From Microbacterium paraoxydans (GTDB lineage: Bacteria; Actinomycetota; Actinomycetes; Actinomycetales; Microbacteriaceae), in assembly GCF_019056515.1 (NCBI RefSeq), contig NZ_CP064873.1, forward strand, positions 3,224,001-3,288,000: a stretch of 64,000 nt of DNA. Direction: 5' to 3'. The notes below the pieces were generated by a model. The model did no database searches. It worked only from the letters and a program-made list of their open reading frames with translations, and was not told the origin of the DNA. Below, one piece after another: positions 43,950 to 51,332 of this stretch. The position numbers were made by a program, and so were the translations under genes. How positions within the stretch are numbered: the first letter of the stretch is position 1; each line of letters begins with the position of its first letter.

Positions 43950-43980
43950 GAAGGCCGCCCCCGGAGCGGGGGCGGCCTTC
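43950..43980. terminator. Strong terminator between HU and CopD-CtaG genes
   Basis: GAAGGCCGCCCCC (43950-43962) pairs perfectly with GGGGGCGGCCTTC (43968-43980) around GGAGC. It is 14 nt past the HU stop. A 13-bp GC stem without T-run fits actinobacterial terminators. Confidence 0.85.
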
Positions 43981-43994
43981 GAAAGGGTGCGGTC

Positions 43995-44282
43995 TTACTT
44001 GACGGCAGCCTTGAGCTTGGAACCGGCGGTCACCTTGACGCGCTTGCCGGCCGGGATCTTGATCTCGGCGCCGGTCTGCGGGTTGCGGCCCGTGCGGGCG
44101 GCCGTGTCGACCTGCTCGAACGAGATCCAGCCCGGGATGGAGACCTTGCTGCCCTTGGCGACAGCGTCGGAGACCGTGGCGAACAGCGAGTCGAGGACAC
44201 CGGAGACGGTGGCCTGGCTCTGGCCGGTGGCGGAAGCGATGCTCGCGACGAGCTCGGTCTTGGTGATGGACTTGTCAGCCAT
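43995..44282 (-). CDS. hup: HU family DNA-binding protein
   Basis: A 95-residue histone-like protein: KTELVASIASATGQSQATVSGVLDSLFATVSDAV, then the beta-arm GRNPQTGAEIKIPAGKRVKVTAGSKLKAAV. It lacks the long Lys/Ala-rich tail of mycobacterial HupB. The ATG at 44282 has GGAGGA 5 nt upstream. It binds and bends DNA as a dimer. The 280 bp upstream hold no gene: its promoter must be there, together with a repeat module. Confidence 0.95.
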   Translation of the reverse strand: MADKSITKTELVASIASATGQSQATVSGVLDSLFATVSDAVAKGSKVSIPGWISFEQVDTAARTGRNPQTGAEIKIPAGKRVKVTAGSKLKAAVK

Positions 44283-44480
44283 GTCATCCTCCAGCGACGA
44301 AGGACCGTCGCATCGTGTGTGGGTGCGAGGAGCGGGTGCTCCCCGTTGGTCGTGTGACCGCCTCGAATGTACCAACGGCCACCCGGATTTCCGCGTCATT
44401 TCGCGGGTTTCGACCGATTTCCCGGCGTGTCGCGTCACATTGGCCACTCGCGTCACAGGTTTTCGGTCGCCCTCTGGCCG

Positions 44481-44547
44481 GTTCAGGCCCCCGCGCGACA
44501 ACAGGCGCTCCCCCGCGTACGCGCCTGATCCCGCGCGATCGCCTGCG
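44481..44547. repeat. CAGGC/GCCTG inverted repeat module, copy 1
   Basis: Components in order: GTTCAGGC (44481-44488), CGCGCGACAACAGGC (44492-44506), 16 nt, then GCCTGATCCCGCGCGATC joined to GCCTGCG (44523-44547). The last block matches 22 of 26 bases of the equivalent block at 59499-59524 when one flanking base is included. It lies in the HU upstream gap, before the terminator of rpsN. Confidence 0.6.
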
Positions 44548-44562
44548 CCGCCGGGCATGCAA

Positions 44563-44593
44563 AAAGGGCGAGGATCCGAGATCCTCGCCCTTT
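44563..44593 (-). terminator. Rho-independent terminator of the rpmB-rpmG-rpsN operon
   Basis: Read on the minus strand, AAAGGGCGAGGATC pairs with GATCCTCGCCCTTT over 14 bp with a 3-nt loop and is followed by TTTTTGC, a classical intrinsic terminator 13 nt past the rpsN stop. Confidence 0.92.
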
Positions 44594-44605
44594 CTTCGCT
44601 GGTGC

Positions 44606-44911
44606 TTACCAGCTCGACTTGGTCACGCCGGGCAGCTCGCCACGGTGAGCCATGTCACGGAAGCGGACACGCGAGATGCCGAACTTCGTGAGGACACCAC
44701 GGGGGCGGCCGTCGATGACGTCGCGCGAACGCACGCGAGCCGGCGACGCGTTGCGCGGCAGCTTCTGCAGGCCGACGCGGGCGGCCTCGCGGGCCTCGTC
44801 GGTGGCGTTCGGGTCGACCAGGGTCTTCTTCAGCTCGGCACGACGCTCGGCGTAGCGCTCGACGATGACCTTGCGCTGCTCGTTGCGCGCGATCTTGCTC
44901 TTCTTAGCCAT
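44606..44911 (-). CDS. rpsN: 30S ribosomal protein S14, zinc-free type
   Basis: A 101-residue S14 ([28 protein letters not shown]... ending [11 protein letters not shown]). It lacks the C-x-x-C pairs of the short zinc form, so it is the zinc-independent long paralogue. Together with cysteine-free L33 it can support ribosomes under zinc limitation. It is last in rpmB-rpmG-rpsN, 3 nt after rpmG, before a classical terminator. Confidence 0.96.
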   Translation of the reverse strand: MAKKSKIARNEQRKVIVERYAERRAELKKTLVDPNATDEAREAARVGLQKLPRNASPARVRSRDVIDGRPRGVLTKFGISRVRFRDMAHRGELPGVTKSSW

Positions 44912-44914
44912 GGA

Positions 44915-45085
44915 TCAACGCTCCTCTCGGAATTCGACGTGCTGACGGATGACCGGGTCGTACTTCTTGAGCACGAGGCGGTCGGGGGTGTTGCGGCGGT
45001 TCTTCTTGGTCACGTACGTGTAACCCGTACCTGCCGTCGAACGCAGCTTGATGATCGGACGGACGTCCTGAGCCTTCTTGGCCAT
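44915..45085 (-). CDS. rpmG: 50S ribosomal protein L33, zinc-free type
   Basis: A 56-residue protein ([20 protein letters not shown]...[17 protein letters not shown]) with no cysteine, hence zinc-independent. Its ATG overlaps the rpmB stop by one base (TAATG), showing translational coupling. It is small and easily missed by ORF calling. Confidence 0.95.
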   Translation of the reverse strand: MAKKAQDVRPIIKLRSTAGTGYTYVTKKNRRNTPDRLVLKKYDPVIRQHVEFREER

Positions 45086-45321
45086 TAGAGCTTCACACCC
45101 TTCGCCTGGAGGTCCTTGACGACGTTCTCGATGCCGCGCGCGTCGATCACCTTGATGCCCTTGGCGGACACGTTGAGCGTGATCTTACGACCGAGCGAGG
45201 GCACGAAATAGGTCTTCTTCTGCACGTTCGGGTCGAAGCGACGCTTCGTCCGGCGGTGCGAGTGCGAGACGTTGTGACCGAAGCCGGGAACAGCTCCGGT
45301 CACCTGGCACACTGCTGCCAT
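45085..45321 (-). CDS. rpmB: 50S ribosomal protein L28
   Basis: A 78-residue protein ([29 protein letters not shown]... ending [10 protein letters not shown]). The start at 45321 follows AAGGAG. It has only one Cys, so no zinc ribbon. It heads the three-gene ribosomal operon. No convincing Zur box was found upstream, although such operons are often Zur-controlled in actinobacteria. Confidence 0.95.
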   Translation of the reverse strand: MAAVCQVTGAVPGFGHNVSHSHRRTKRRFDPNVQKKTYFVPSLGRKITLNVSAKGIKVIDARGIENVVKDLQAKGVKL

Positions 45322-45430
45322 GATGATGACTCCTTCATTACCGTGAGACCGGACGGCCTCACCCAAGATCCCTTGTCTGCACGCCGCCCCGCATGCCGAT
45401 CTCTCGGCGGAAGAAGGGGGAGCACACGAA

Positions 45431-45452
45431 CTGCGCACAGGAGCGTGCGCAG
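45431..45452 (-). promoter_or_regulatory. Leader hairpin upstream of rpmB
   Basis: CTGCGCAC (45431-45438) and GTGCGCAG (45445-45452) form a perfect 8-bp stem with a 6-nt loop about 110 nt before the rpmB start. On the minus strand TAGACT near 45471-45476 is a possible -10 box just upstream of it, so the hairpin would lie at the very 5' end of the mRNA. A stabilising or ribosomal autoregulatory role is possible. Confidence 0.4.
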
Positions 45453-45487
45453 ACGAAGAGTCAGTCTAGCACGGCCTCGGTCGGCCG

Positions 45488-45546
45488 TTCGAATCGCCTG
45501 AATGGCCCCATCTCAGGCCGAAAAGCCGCCATTCGCGCGATTCGAA
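45488..45546. repeat. 59-bp inverted-repeat element, copy 1
   Basis: The element is bounded by TTCGAATCGC (45488-45497) and its perfect complement GCGATTCGAA (45537-45546). An inner AATGGC/GCCATT pair strengthens the fold. A second 59-bp copy at 50396-50454 matches at 46 of 59 positions. It supplies the final ~11 codons and stop of the glycosylase gene. Confidence 0.75.
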
Positions 45547-46235
45547 GCGTCGGCGGCACCCCGCCCCCAGCGGAACGGGGAGACCGTGGGGTCGCCGGGG
45601 ATCCAGAAGCGCCAGGGGAACGCGTCCGTCCCGGCGACACCCGCCACGCCCACCCGCGGACCCTGAGCCACGTCGACCACGGGAGGGCCGAGCCACAGCT
45701 CCGCCCTGGCGCCGTTCTGCTCGTCGCCGGTGATGGCGTCGATGCCGTCGTGCAGGGAGTGCCGCAGCCCCGCGGCCTGTCCGAGCCGCCCTGGTCCGCG
45801 CGCGAGGTCCCGGAGGGCGGTGCGGCCGAGCGGCGGGACCGCTCGTCGTCGTCGGGCCGCCGCCTGCACGCCGGACACGATCTCCCCGGCACGCAGCAGG
45901 ACGCCGTCACCCTGCCCCTCGGGACCACAGGCCACGTTGACGCAGGAGTGGATGCCGTGACTCAGGTACACGTACAGATGCCCGGGCTCGCCCCACATCG
46001 TGGCGTTCCGAGCCGTGCGCCCCATGCGGGCGTGCGACCCGGGGTCGGCGACCGCCCCCGTGCCCTGCCCGTGATACGCCTCGACCTCGGTGATGCGCAC
46101 GCGCACCTCGACCGGGAGGCCGTCCTCGATGACGACGGTCCGCAACTCCGCGCCGAGCAGCGTCGGCGCGACGTCCACGGCGGAACGCATCACGTCCTCA
46201 CGGGTGGCGCGGCGCAGGGCCTCCGGCTCCGTCAC
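45513..46235 (-). CDS. DNA-3-methyladenine glycosylase (AAG/MPG type)
   Basis: A 240-residue DNA repair enzyme removing alkylated purines. Family motifs are RITEVEAYHG with the catalytic Glu, DPGSHARMGRTARNATMWGEPGHLYVYLSHGIHSCVNV, and GVLLRAGE. It differs from bacterial TagA/AlkA families and matches the human AAG fold. The C-terminus (ANGGFSA) is encoded within the 59-bp repeat element, which seems to have replaced the original gene end. Its start lies 1 nt past the next gene's stop codon on the same strand, so they may be co-transcribed. Confidence 0.9.
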   Translation of the reverse strand: MTEPEALRRATREDVMRSAVDVAPTLLGAELRTVVIEDGLPVEVRVRITEVEAYHGQGTGAVADPGSHARMGRTARNATMWGEPGHLYVYLSHGIHSCVNVACGPEGQGDGVLLRAGEIVSGVQAAARRRRAVPPLGRTALRDLARGPGRLGQAAGLRHSLHDGIDAITGDEQNGARAELWLGPPVVDVAQGPRVGVAGVAGTDAFPWRFWIPGDPTVSPFRWGRGAADASNRANGGFSA

Positions 46236-46236
46236 G

Positions 46237-48093
46237 TCAGAACCGCGGCGCCGTCTGGCACCAGGACGCGTCGAAGCCGGTCAGCGCCACGAGCTCATCC
46301 CCGGACTTCATGTCGATCAGGTGCGTCTCGAGCTCTTCGGGGAGGGGCAGCAGCATCCCGTCATAGGCGTTGTCGGCCATGTCGGGGGCGATCACGACGG
46401 CGGCGTACTGGCCGCTCGGCGACGCGCAGGCCTGGAGGATCGAATCGGCGGCACTCACCTCCACGAGCGGGGTGGCCGCACCGGAGTCGTCGACGCGGAT
46501 CACGGCCTGGCCCACCGGGAGACCGCCCTCGTCCCGGGCGACGACGTGTCGCAGGGTCCCCCCGGGGAACGGGGTGATGGAGGTGGCGCTGCCGTAGTCC
46601 GGCTCGGAGGGGGCCAGCGGCTCCTCGGAGCCGTCCGTGAGGTCGAGCTCGACGACCGACCCGTCCAACCGCTCGACGATGGCGGTGTACGTGCCGCGGG
46701 AGATGCCCTGGATGGTCGTCGCGAGCCCGAGGGACTGCACGCCGGTGTCGGCGGACTGATCGACGAGCGAGAGCGCCCCGTCGAAGTCGATGAACAGCAC
46801 GGCGGCGCTGTCGGGCACGAACTGCCACACGAAGACGCTCACCTCCTCGTCGCCGACCTCGATGATGCGGGGCTCGTCGTCGCCGCTCAGCGACTGGGTG
46901 ACGAGCACGCTCGCGCGCCCCTCGGTGTCGCTGAGCTCGCGATCGGAGTAGCTGTAGCCGACGAGGTTGCCGCGCTCGGACACCTGGATCGCGCCCACGT
47001 ACCCCTCGCCGGGCAGCGGGAGTTCGCGCTGATCGGAGCCGTCCCTGTCCATCACGAGCAGCCGCGACTGGTCGTCGTCCTCGACGGCGGCCACAAGCTG
47101 CGTGGACGTGGCCCGGAAGTCGTCGATGCGCGGGTGGGAGAACACCGGCTGCGCGTTCTCCCCGCTCAGATCGGTGCGGAAGATGATGTCGTCGCCGTCG
47201 GGGTCGCGGCGCAGCAGGAAGATCGACGACGGCGGGGTCTCGAAGGACGTCGTGAGGTCCGCGGCGGGGCCGCCCCCGGCGCCGGTCACCCCGGCGACGG
47301 TGACCGTGTAGGTCGTGTCGTCGTCGAGGGGCACGGTGAAACGCACGCCCACCCCGCGGCCGGCGGCATCGACCGTGAAAGGCACGGAGGGCTCGACGGT
47401 GACCTGCTCGGGGTCGATGGCGGAGAGGGGCTGGTTCGCGGTGAGGATGACGCGGCTTCCGGACGATTCGATGGCCTGCGCGGCGTCGACCTGCACGTCG
47501 GTGACCCGCGGGCCCTGGAGGAGGCTCACGATTCCGAGCCCCGTGCCGACGAGTACGAGCACTCCGACGACGGCGCCGATCGTGACGAGGAACCGGCGGC
47601 GGGACCACGGGGCGCTCCGCGGCGCCTCGTCGTCGGCGGGGAGGTCGGTCGTGGGCGTCCAGCCCGGCTCCCCCGCGTCGTCCGGGGCACCGTCTGCTCG
47701 GGAGGTGGACGCCGGGCCCGCGGGGGTGAACACCGGTTCGGGTGCCTGCGGGATCGCGGGGATGCCAGCGGCCGACTCCTCTGCCGCCTGCTCGGCGGCT
47801 TCGCGCTCCGCGGCACGCTCGGCCGCAGCATGCTCGGCCGCAGCACGCTCCGCGGCTTCACACTCGGCGGCTTCCCGGTCGACGGCTGCCTGCTCGGCCG
47901 CGACCTCCGCCGCCATGCGCTCCACGGCCGCACGCTCCTCCGCGACCTGCTCCGCCTCGGCCTGCTCGACGGCGGCGCGCTCGGCCGCCGTCTGCTCCTC
48001 CGCGGCGCGCTCCTCCGCTTCCCGGGCGGCGCGCAGCTCGGCGCGGGTCCGCGGGACGGCGGGCGGCTCCGGCCGCTCGTCGTCAGTACTCAT
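46237..48093 (-). CDS. Membrane protein with Ala/Glu coiled coil and WD/TolB-like extracellular part
   Basis: A 618-residue protein of unknown function. Residues about 15-110 are an Ala/Glu/Arg repeat predicted to form a long helix or coiled coil (AEERAAVERMAAEVAAEQAAVDREAAE). A Pro/Asp linker precedes one membrane helix (RRRFLVTIGAVVGVLVLVGTGLGIVSLL, about 205-232). The exterior starts with an Ig-like/SbsA domain (VDAAQAIESSGSRVILTANQPLSAIDPEQVTVEP) and ends with TolB-like beta-propeller repeats (SRLLVMDRDGSDQRELPLPG). The coil would be cytoplasmic. The ATG at 48093 overlaps the TIGR03943 gene by 11 nt. Confidence 0.8.
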   Translation of the reverse strand: MSTDDERPEPPAVPRTRAELRAAREAEERAAEEQTAAERAAVEQAEAEQVAEERAAVERMAAEVAAEQAAVDREAAECEAAERAAAEHAAAERAAEREAAEQAAEESAAGIPAIPQAPEPVFTPAGPASTSRADGAPDDAGEPGWTPTTDLPADDEAPRSAPWSRRRFLVTIGAVVGVLVLVGTGLGIVSLLQGPRVTDVQVDAAQAIESSGSRVILTANQPLSAIDPEQVTVEPSVPFTVDAAGRGVGVRFTVPLDDDTTYTVTVAGVTGAGGGPAADLTTSFETPPSSIFLLRRDPDGDDIIFRTDLSGENAQPVFSHPRIDDFRATSTQLVAAVEDDDQSRLLVMDRDGSDQRELPLPGEGYVGAIQVSERGNLVGYSYSDRELSDTEGRASVLVTQSLSGDDEPRIIEVGDEEVSVFVWQFVPDSAAVLFIDFDGALSLVDQSADTGVQSLGLATTIQGISRGTYTAIVERLDGSVVELDLTDGSEEPLAPSEPDYGSATSITPFPGGTLRHVVARDEGGLPVGQAVIRVDDSGAATPLVEVSAADSILQACASPSGQYAAVVIAPDMADNAYDGMLLPLPEELETHLIDMKSGDELVALTGFDASWCQTAPRF

Positions 48094-48895
48094 ACGGGTC
48101 CTTCGGCTCGTCGATCGCCACCACATCGGTCGGCTCGATGTGCAGGGAACCGTCGTCGTCGGCGCGGACCTTCCCCGTGATCTCGACCCATTGTCCGGTC
48201 TTGTAAGCGTCGGCGTCGACACTCACCGGCAAGGCGGCGGTCTGGGCGTCGATGACGCAGTGCGTGATGACGAGGCGCGTGAGGTTGACGCCGTCTCCCT
48301 CACCGGGCGTGACGAAGCCCTGCAGCGTGACGTCGGCCCCGTCGTAGGCCGCGGTGTTCGTCGCGGCGGCGAAGACGCTCGCCCAGTCGCCCACACCGAA
48401 GGTCGAGGTGTCCGCGACCCCGAGGGCGACGGTGTCGGCCCCGGCGAACAGCGCGGTCTCCTCGCCGGCGCGGGACATCGCGAGCTCCACCGAGAGCGAG
48501 GCGGGCGGGAGGACGAGCGCGGAGACGACGACCCCGGTCGCGACCACGCCGCCGGCCAGCGCACCGACACCGGCGAGACGCCGGCGCGACAGCCCGGACG
48601 GGCGGTCGGCTTCGTCGTCCGCGGACGCCGCCGGCTCGGCGGAGCGCGAGGCCGCGGGACCGTGGTCGTGTCCGTGGTCCTCCTCGGCCCCCAGCGGCAG
48701 CGCGCACGACCAGATCGCCCCGGCGAGCGTCACGACGGCGGCCGCGCACGCGAACCACACCGACTCCGGGCTGATGTAGAGGCTGAGACGGTCGGTCACC
48801 GCGAGGCCGAGGGTGACGACCGCGACGACGGATGCCAGGCCGATCCCCAGCCACCGGGTGGCGAGGGCGCGGGAGCGGGCGGAGAGCTCAGGCAA
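48083..48895 (-). CDS. TIGR03943 family protein (YcgQ-like permease subunit)
   Basis: A 270-residue protein with two N-terminal helices (LGIGLASVVAVVTLGLAV; WFACAAAVVTLAGAIWS), a His-bearing loop (EEDHGHDHGP), a third helix and a C-terminal domain (DVTLQGFVTPGEGDGVNLTRLVITHCVIDAQTAALPVSV...GQWVEITGKV) characteristic of TIGR03943. These proteins always pair with a DUF318 permease, here encoded immediately upstream with an 8-nt overlap. Being directly after zur, the pair likely handles zinc or another metal. The mechanism is unknown. Confidence 0.85.
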   Translation of the reverse strand: MPELSARSRALATRWLGIGLASVVAVVTLGLAVTDRLSLYISPESVWFACAAAVVTLAGAIWSCALPLGAEEDHGHDHGPAASRSAEPAASADDEADRPSGLSRRRLAGVGALAGGVVATGVVVSALVLPPASLSVELAMSRAGEETALFAGADTVALGVADTSTFGVGDWASVFAAATNTAAYDGADVTLQGFVTPGEGDGVNLTRLVITHCVIDAQTAALPVSVDADAYKTGQWVEITGKVRADDDGSLHIEPTDVVAIDEPKDPYEY

Positions 48896-49928
48896 GGACG
48901 TTCACCCCGATCCCGATCGCGAAGGCCGATGCCAGCACGACAGCGGTGATGCCCACGAGCGTGCGGGTGGTGAAGGTCGTGCGCATCAGCGCGAGCATCT
49001 TGATGTCGACGAGCGGGCCGACCAGGAGGAACGCCACGAGCGCACCCGAGGAGAAGGTCGACGCGAACGACAGCGCGAAGAAGGCGTCGACGTTGGAGCA
49101 GATCGCCACGACGATCGCGAGCAGCATCATCGCGACGATCGACAGCACGGGGTTGGCGCCGATCGTGAGCAGGACGTCGCGCGGGATGAGCACCTGGACG
49201 GCCCCGGCGAGCGCGGAGCCGATCACGAGCGCCGGCATCACGGCCCGCAGCTCCACGAGGAACTGCGTGAGGCTGCGGCGCACGGGGGTTCCCGGTTCGT
49301 GCGTGACGCGCTCGCACGTATCGACGAAGCGCTGGGTGAGCAGCGACTCCGGCGAGGGGTGGCGGCTGTAGATCCAGCCGATCAGGTTCGCGATGAGGTA
49401 GCCGCCGACGAGGCGGGCGACGAGGATGCCGCCGTCCCACCCGAAGGCGGCGTGCGTCGTGAGGATCACGATCGGATTGACGATCGGCGCCGCGATGAGG
49501 AAGGTCAGCGCCTCCGCGGGGGCGAGGCCGCGCATCATGAGCCCGCGGGCGAACGGGACGTTGCCGCACTCGCAGACCGGGATGAGCATGCCGAGCAGGG
49601 AGAGCACCGCGCGACGGGCCCAGGCGCGGCGCGGGAGCCAGCGGTGGATGACGTCTGCCGGGAGCCAGACCTGCACGACGATCGACAGGAGCACGCCGAG
49701 CACGACGAACGGCAGCGCCTCGATGAGCACACTGAGGGCGAGCGTCAGGCCGTCCTGCGCTCGGGTGGGCAGCGAGGCGGGGAAGAGGGTGGGGAGGAAG
49801 GCGTCGACGAGGAACAGGGCAGCGATGATCACGACGCCGATGCCGACGGCGATCCACGTCGAGCGCGGCGAGGGCGCTCGACGGTGCGTGTGGCCCGGAC
49901 GGGTGGCCGTTCGTGCCGGGGCGGTCAC
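48888..49928 (-). CDS. DUF318/UPF0718 permease (YcgR-like)
   Basis: A 346-residue membrane protein with about eight helices and the family blocks LPFVVLGVLLSIVVQVWLP, IPVCECGNVPFARGLMMRGLAPAEALTFLIAAPIVNPIVI and VVAICSNVDAFFALSFAS. Cys residues in the CECGN motif are a likely metal or redox site. It starts with GTG overlapping the zur stop (GTGA), so zur, this gene and the TIGR03943 gene form one unit. Confidence 0.87.
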   Translation of the reverse strand: MTAPARTATRPGHTHRRAPSPRSTWIAVGIGVVIIAALFLVDAFLPTLFPASLPTRAQDGLTLALSVLIEALPFVVLGVLLSIVVQVWLPADVIHRWLPRRAWARRAVLSLLGMLIPVCECGNVPFARGLMMRGLAPAEALTFLIAAPIVNPIVILTTHAAFGWDGGILVARLVGGYLIANLIGWIYSRHPSPESLLTQRFVDTCERVTHEPGTPVRRSLTQFLVELRAVMPALVIGSALAGAVQVLIPRDVLLTIGANPVLSIVAMMLLAIVVAICSNVDAFFALSFASTFSSGALVAFLLVGPLVDIKMLALMRTTFTTRTLVGITAVVLASAFAIGIGVNVLA

Positions 49929-50341
49929 GCTGTCGCAGCCCTCTCCGCGTCGCGCTTGTTGGCGCAGGGGGTGCAGAGCCCGAAGATGTCGACGACGTGG
50001 GCGGCCTCGGTGAAGCCGTGCAGGGCGGCGGTGCGGTGCGCCCACTGCTCCACGTCCTTCGCCTCGATCTCGACCGTGAGGCCGCAGGATCGGCAGATGA
50101 GGTGGTGGTGGTGGCCCTGGGTGGTGCACGCCCGGTAGAGCGCCTCTCCCTCGGGGCTCTGCAGCGAGTCGGCGTCGCCGGCGGCCGCGAGCCCGGCGAG
50201 AGCGCGGTAGACGGTGGCCAGGCCGATCCCGGTGTTGTCGTCGCGGAGCGTCGCGTGGAGGCTCTGCGCGCTCACGAAACCGCGCGCGTCGGCGAGCGCT
50301 TCGCGCACACGTTCGCGCTGCCAGGTGTTCCGCTGAGCCAT
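49925..50341 (-). CDS. zur: Fur-family regulator, probably Zur
   Basis: A 138-residue repressor: winged helix with GLATVYRALAGLAAAGDADSL, metal-sensing HHHHLICRSCGLTVEIE and a second C-x-x-C (GLCTPCAN) that holds the structural zinc. Position between the zinc importer genes and a metal permease pair, and a Zur box before znuA, point to Zur rather than Fur. The ATG at 50341 fits the conserved start (QRNTWQRERVREAL). The 118-bp gap to znuB contains a 59-bp repeat. Confidence 0.9.
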   Translation of the reverse strand: MAQRNTWQRERVREALADARGFVSAQSLHATLRDDNTGIGLATVYRALAGLAAAGDADSLQSPEGEALYRACTTQGHHHHLICRSCGLTVEIEAKDVEQWAHRTAALHGFTEAAHVVDIFGLCTPCANKRDAERAATA

Positions 50342-50395
50342 GCCATCGATTCTAGGCCGGGACAGTTGGCGAGGGCTGGGAGCGGCCTTCCCCGC

Positions 50396-50454
50396 TTCGA
50401 ATCGCCCGATTGGCGGCATCTCCGGCCGAAATGGAGCCAGGTGCGCGATGTGAA
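50396..50454. repeat. 59-bp inverted-repeat element, copy 2
   Basis: TTCGAATCGC (50396-50405) and GCGATGTGAA (50445-50454) bound an element of exactly the same length as copy 1, 78 percent identical, with two base changes in the right arm. It lies between the znuB stop and the zur start, like copy 1 at the downstream end of a minus-strand gene. Confidence 0.75.
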
Positions 50455-50459
50455 CGGGG

Positions 50460-51332
50460 TCAGACGCGGGTGACCCGGGACCGGACGCGCTGCACGATCC
50501 AGCACACGACGTAGATCATGAAGGACAGGGTCGTGATGTAGGGGCTCACCGGGAGGGTTCCGGCGAGCGCGAGGAGGATCCCGCCGACGGCCGACACGAA
50601 CCCGAACACAGCCGCCAGCACCGGCACCGCGACAGGGCCCGCCGTGATCCGCATGGCGGCGGCCGCCGGTGTCACCAGCAGCGCCATCACCAGCAGCGCG
50701 CCGATGATGTGCACGCTCACCGCGACGATGAGCCCCAGCAGCACCATGAACAGCAGACTCACGGTGCGGGTGGGCACCCCGCGGGCGGCCGCCGACTCCG
50801 GGTCGAGCGAGTCGAAGCGCAGCGGATTCCACATCACGAGCAGGCCGAGCAGCACCACGAGGCTGATGCCGATGAGCCAACCGAGGTCGGGGCTCGAGAC
50901 CGACACGATCTGCCCCGTCAGGAGGCTGAACCGGTTGGCGCTCCGGCCGTCGTACAGCGACAGGAACAGGATGCCGAGACCGAGCCCGAACGGCATGAGC
51001 ACGCCCACGATCGAGTTGCGGTCCCTGGCCTTGGCGCCGAGGACCCCGATGAGGATCGCCGCCACGAGGGCTCCGCCGAGGGAGCCGAGCACGACGCTGC
51101 CGCCGAACAGCAGCGCCGCCGCCGCTCCCGCGAAGGAGAGCTCGCTCACCCCGTGCACCGCGAAGGCGAGATCGCGCTGCATGACGAAGACCCCGATGAG
51201 GCCGCCGACGAGGCCGAGCACGGCACCCGCGATGATCGAGTTCGAGAGCAGGGCGACGAGCTCGCCGTAGTCCTGGAAGGAGAAGATGTCGTCCCAGCCG
51301 ACCATCGGGACGAGGGCGGACGCGGCGGTCAT
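50460..51332 (-). CDS. znuB: Zinc ABC transporter permease
   Basis: A 290-residue permease with about eight helices (IIAGAVLGLVGGLIGVFVMQRDLAFAVHGVSELSFAGAA; GALLVMALLVTPAAAAMRIT), the usual ABC-3 family motifs. It moves the metal delivered by ZnuA. It overlaps znuC by 4 nt. Confidence 0.92.
   Translation of the reverse strand: MTAASALVPMVGWDDIFSFQDYGELVALLSNSIIAGAVLGLVGGLIGVFVMQRDLAFAVHGVSELSFAGAAAALLFGGSVVLGSLGGALVAAILIGVLGAKARDRNSIVGVLMPFGLGLGILFLSLYDGRSANRFSLLTGQIVSVSSPDLGWLIGISLVVLLGLLVMWNPLRFDSLDPESAAARGVPTRTVSLLFMVLLGLIVAVSVHIIGALLVMALLVTPAAAAMRITAGPVAVPVLAAVFGFVSAVGGILLALAGTLPVSPYITTLSFMIYVVCWIVQRVRSRVTRV

Noticed and set aside
45322..45470. Zur box before rpmB
   Set aside because: The best candidate (TAATGAAGGAGTCATCA) mostly consists of the ribosome site and lacks the TGA-N9-TCA form of the znuA site.
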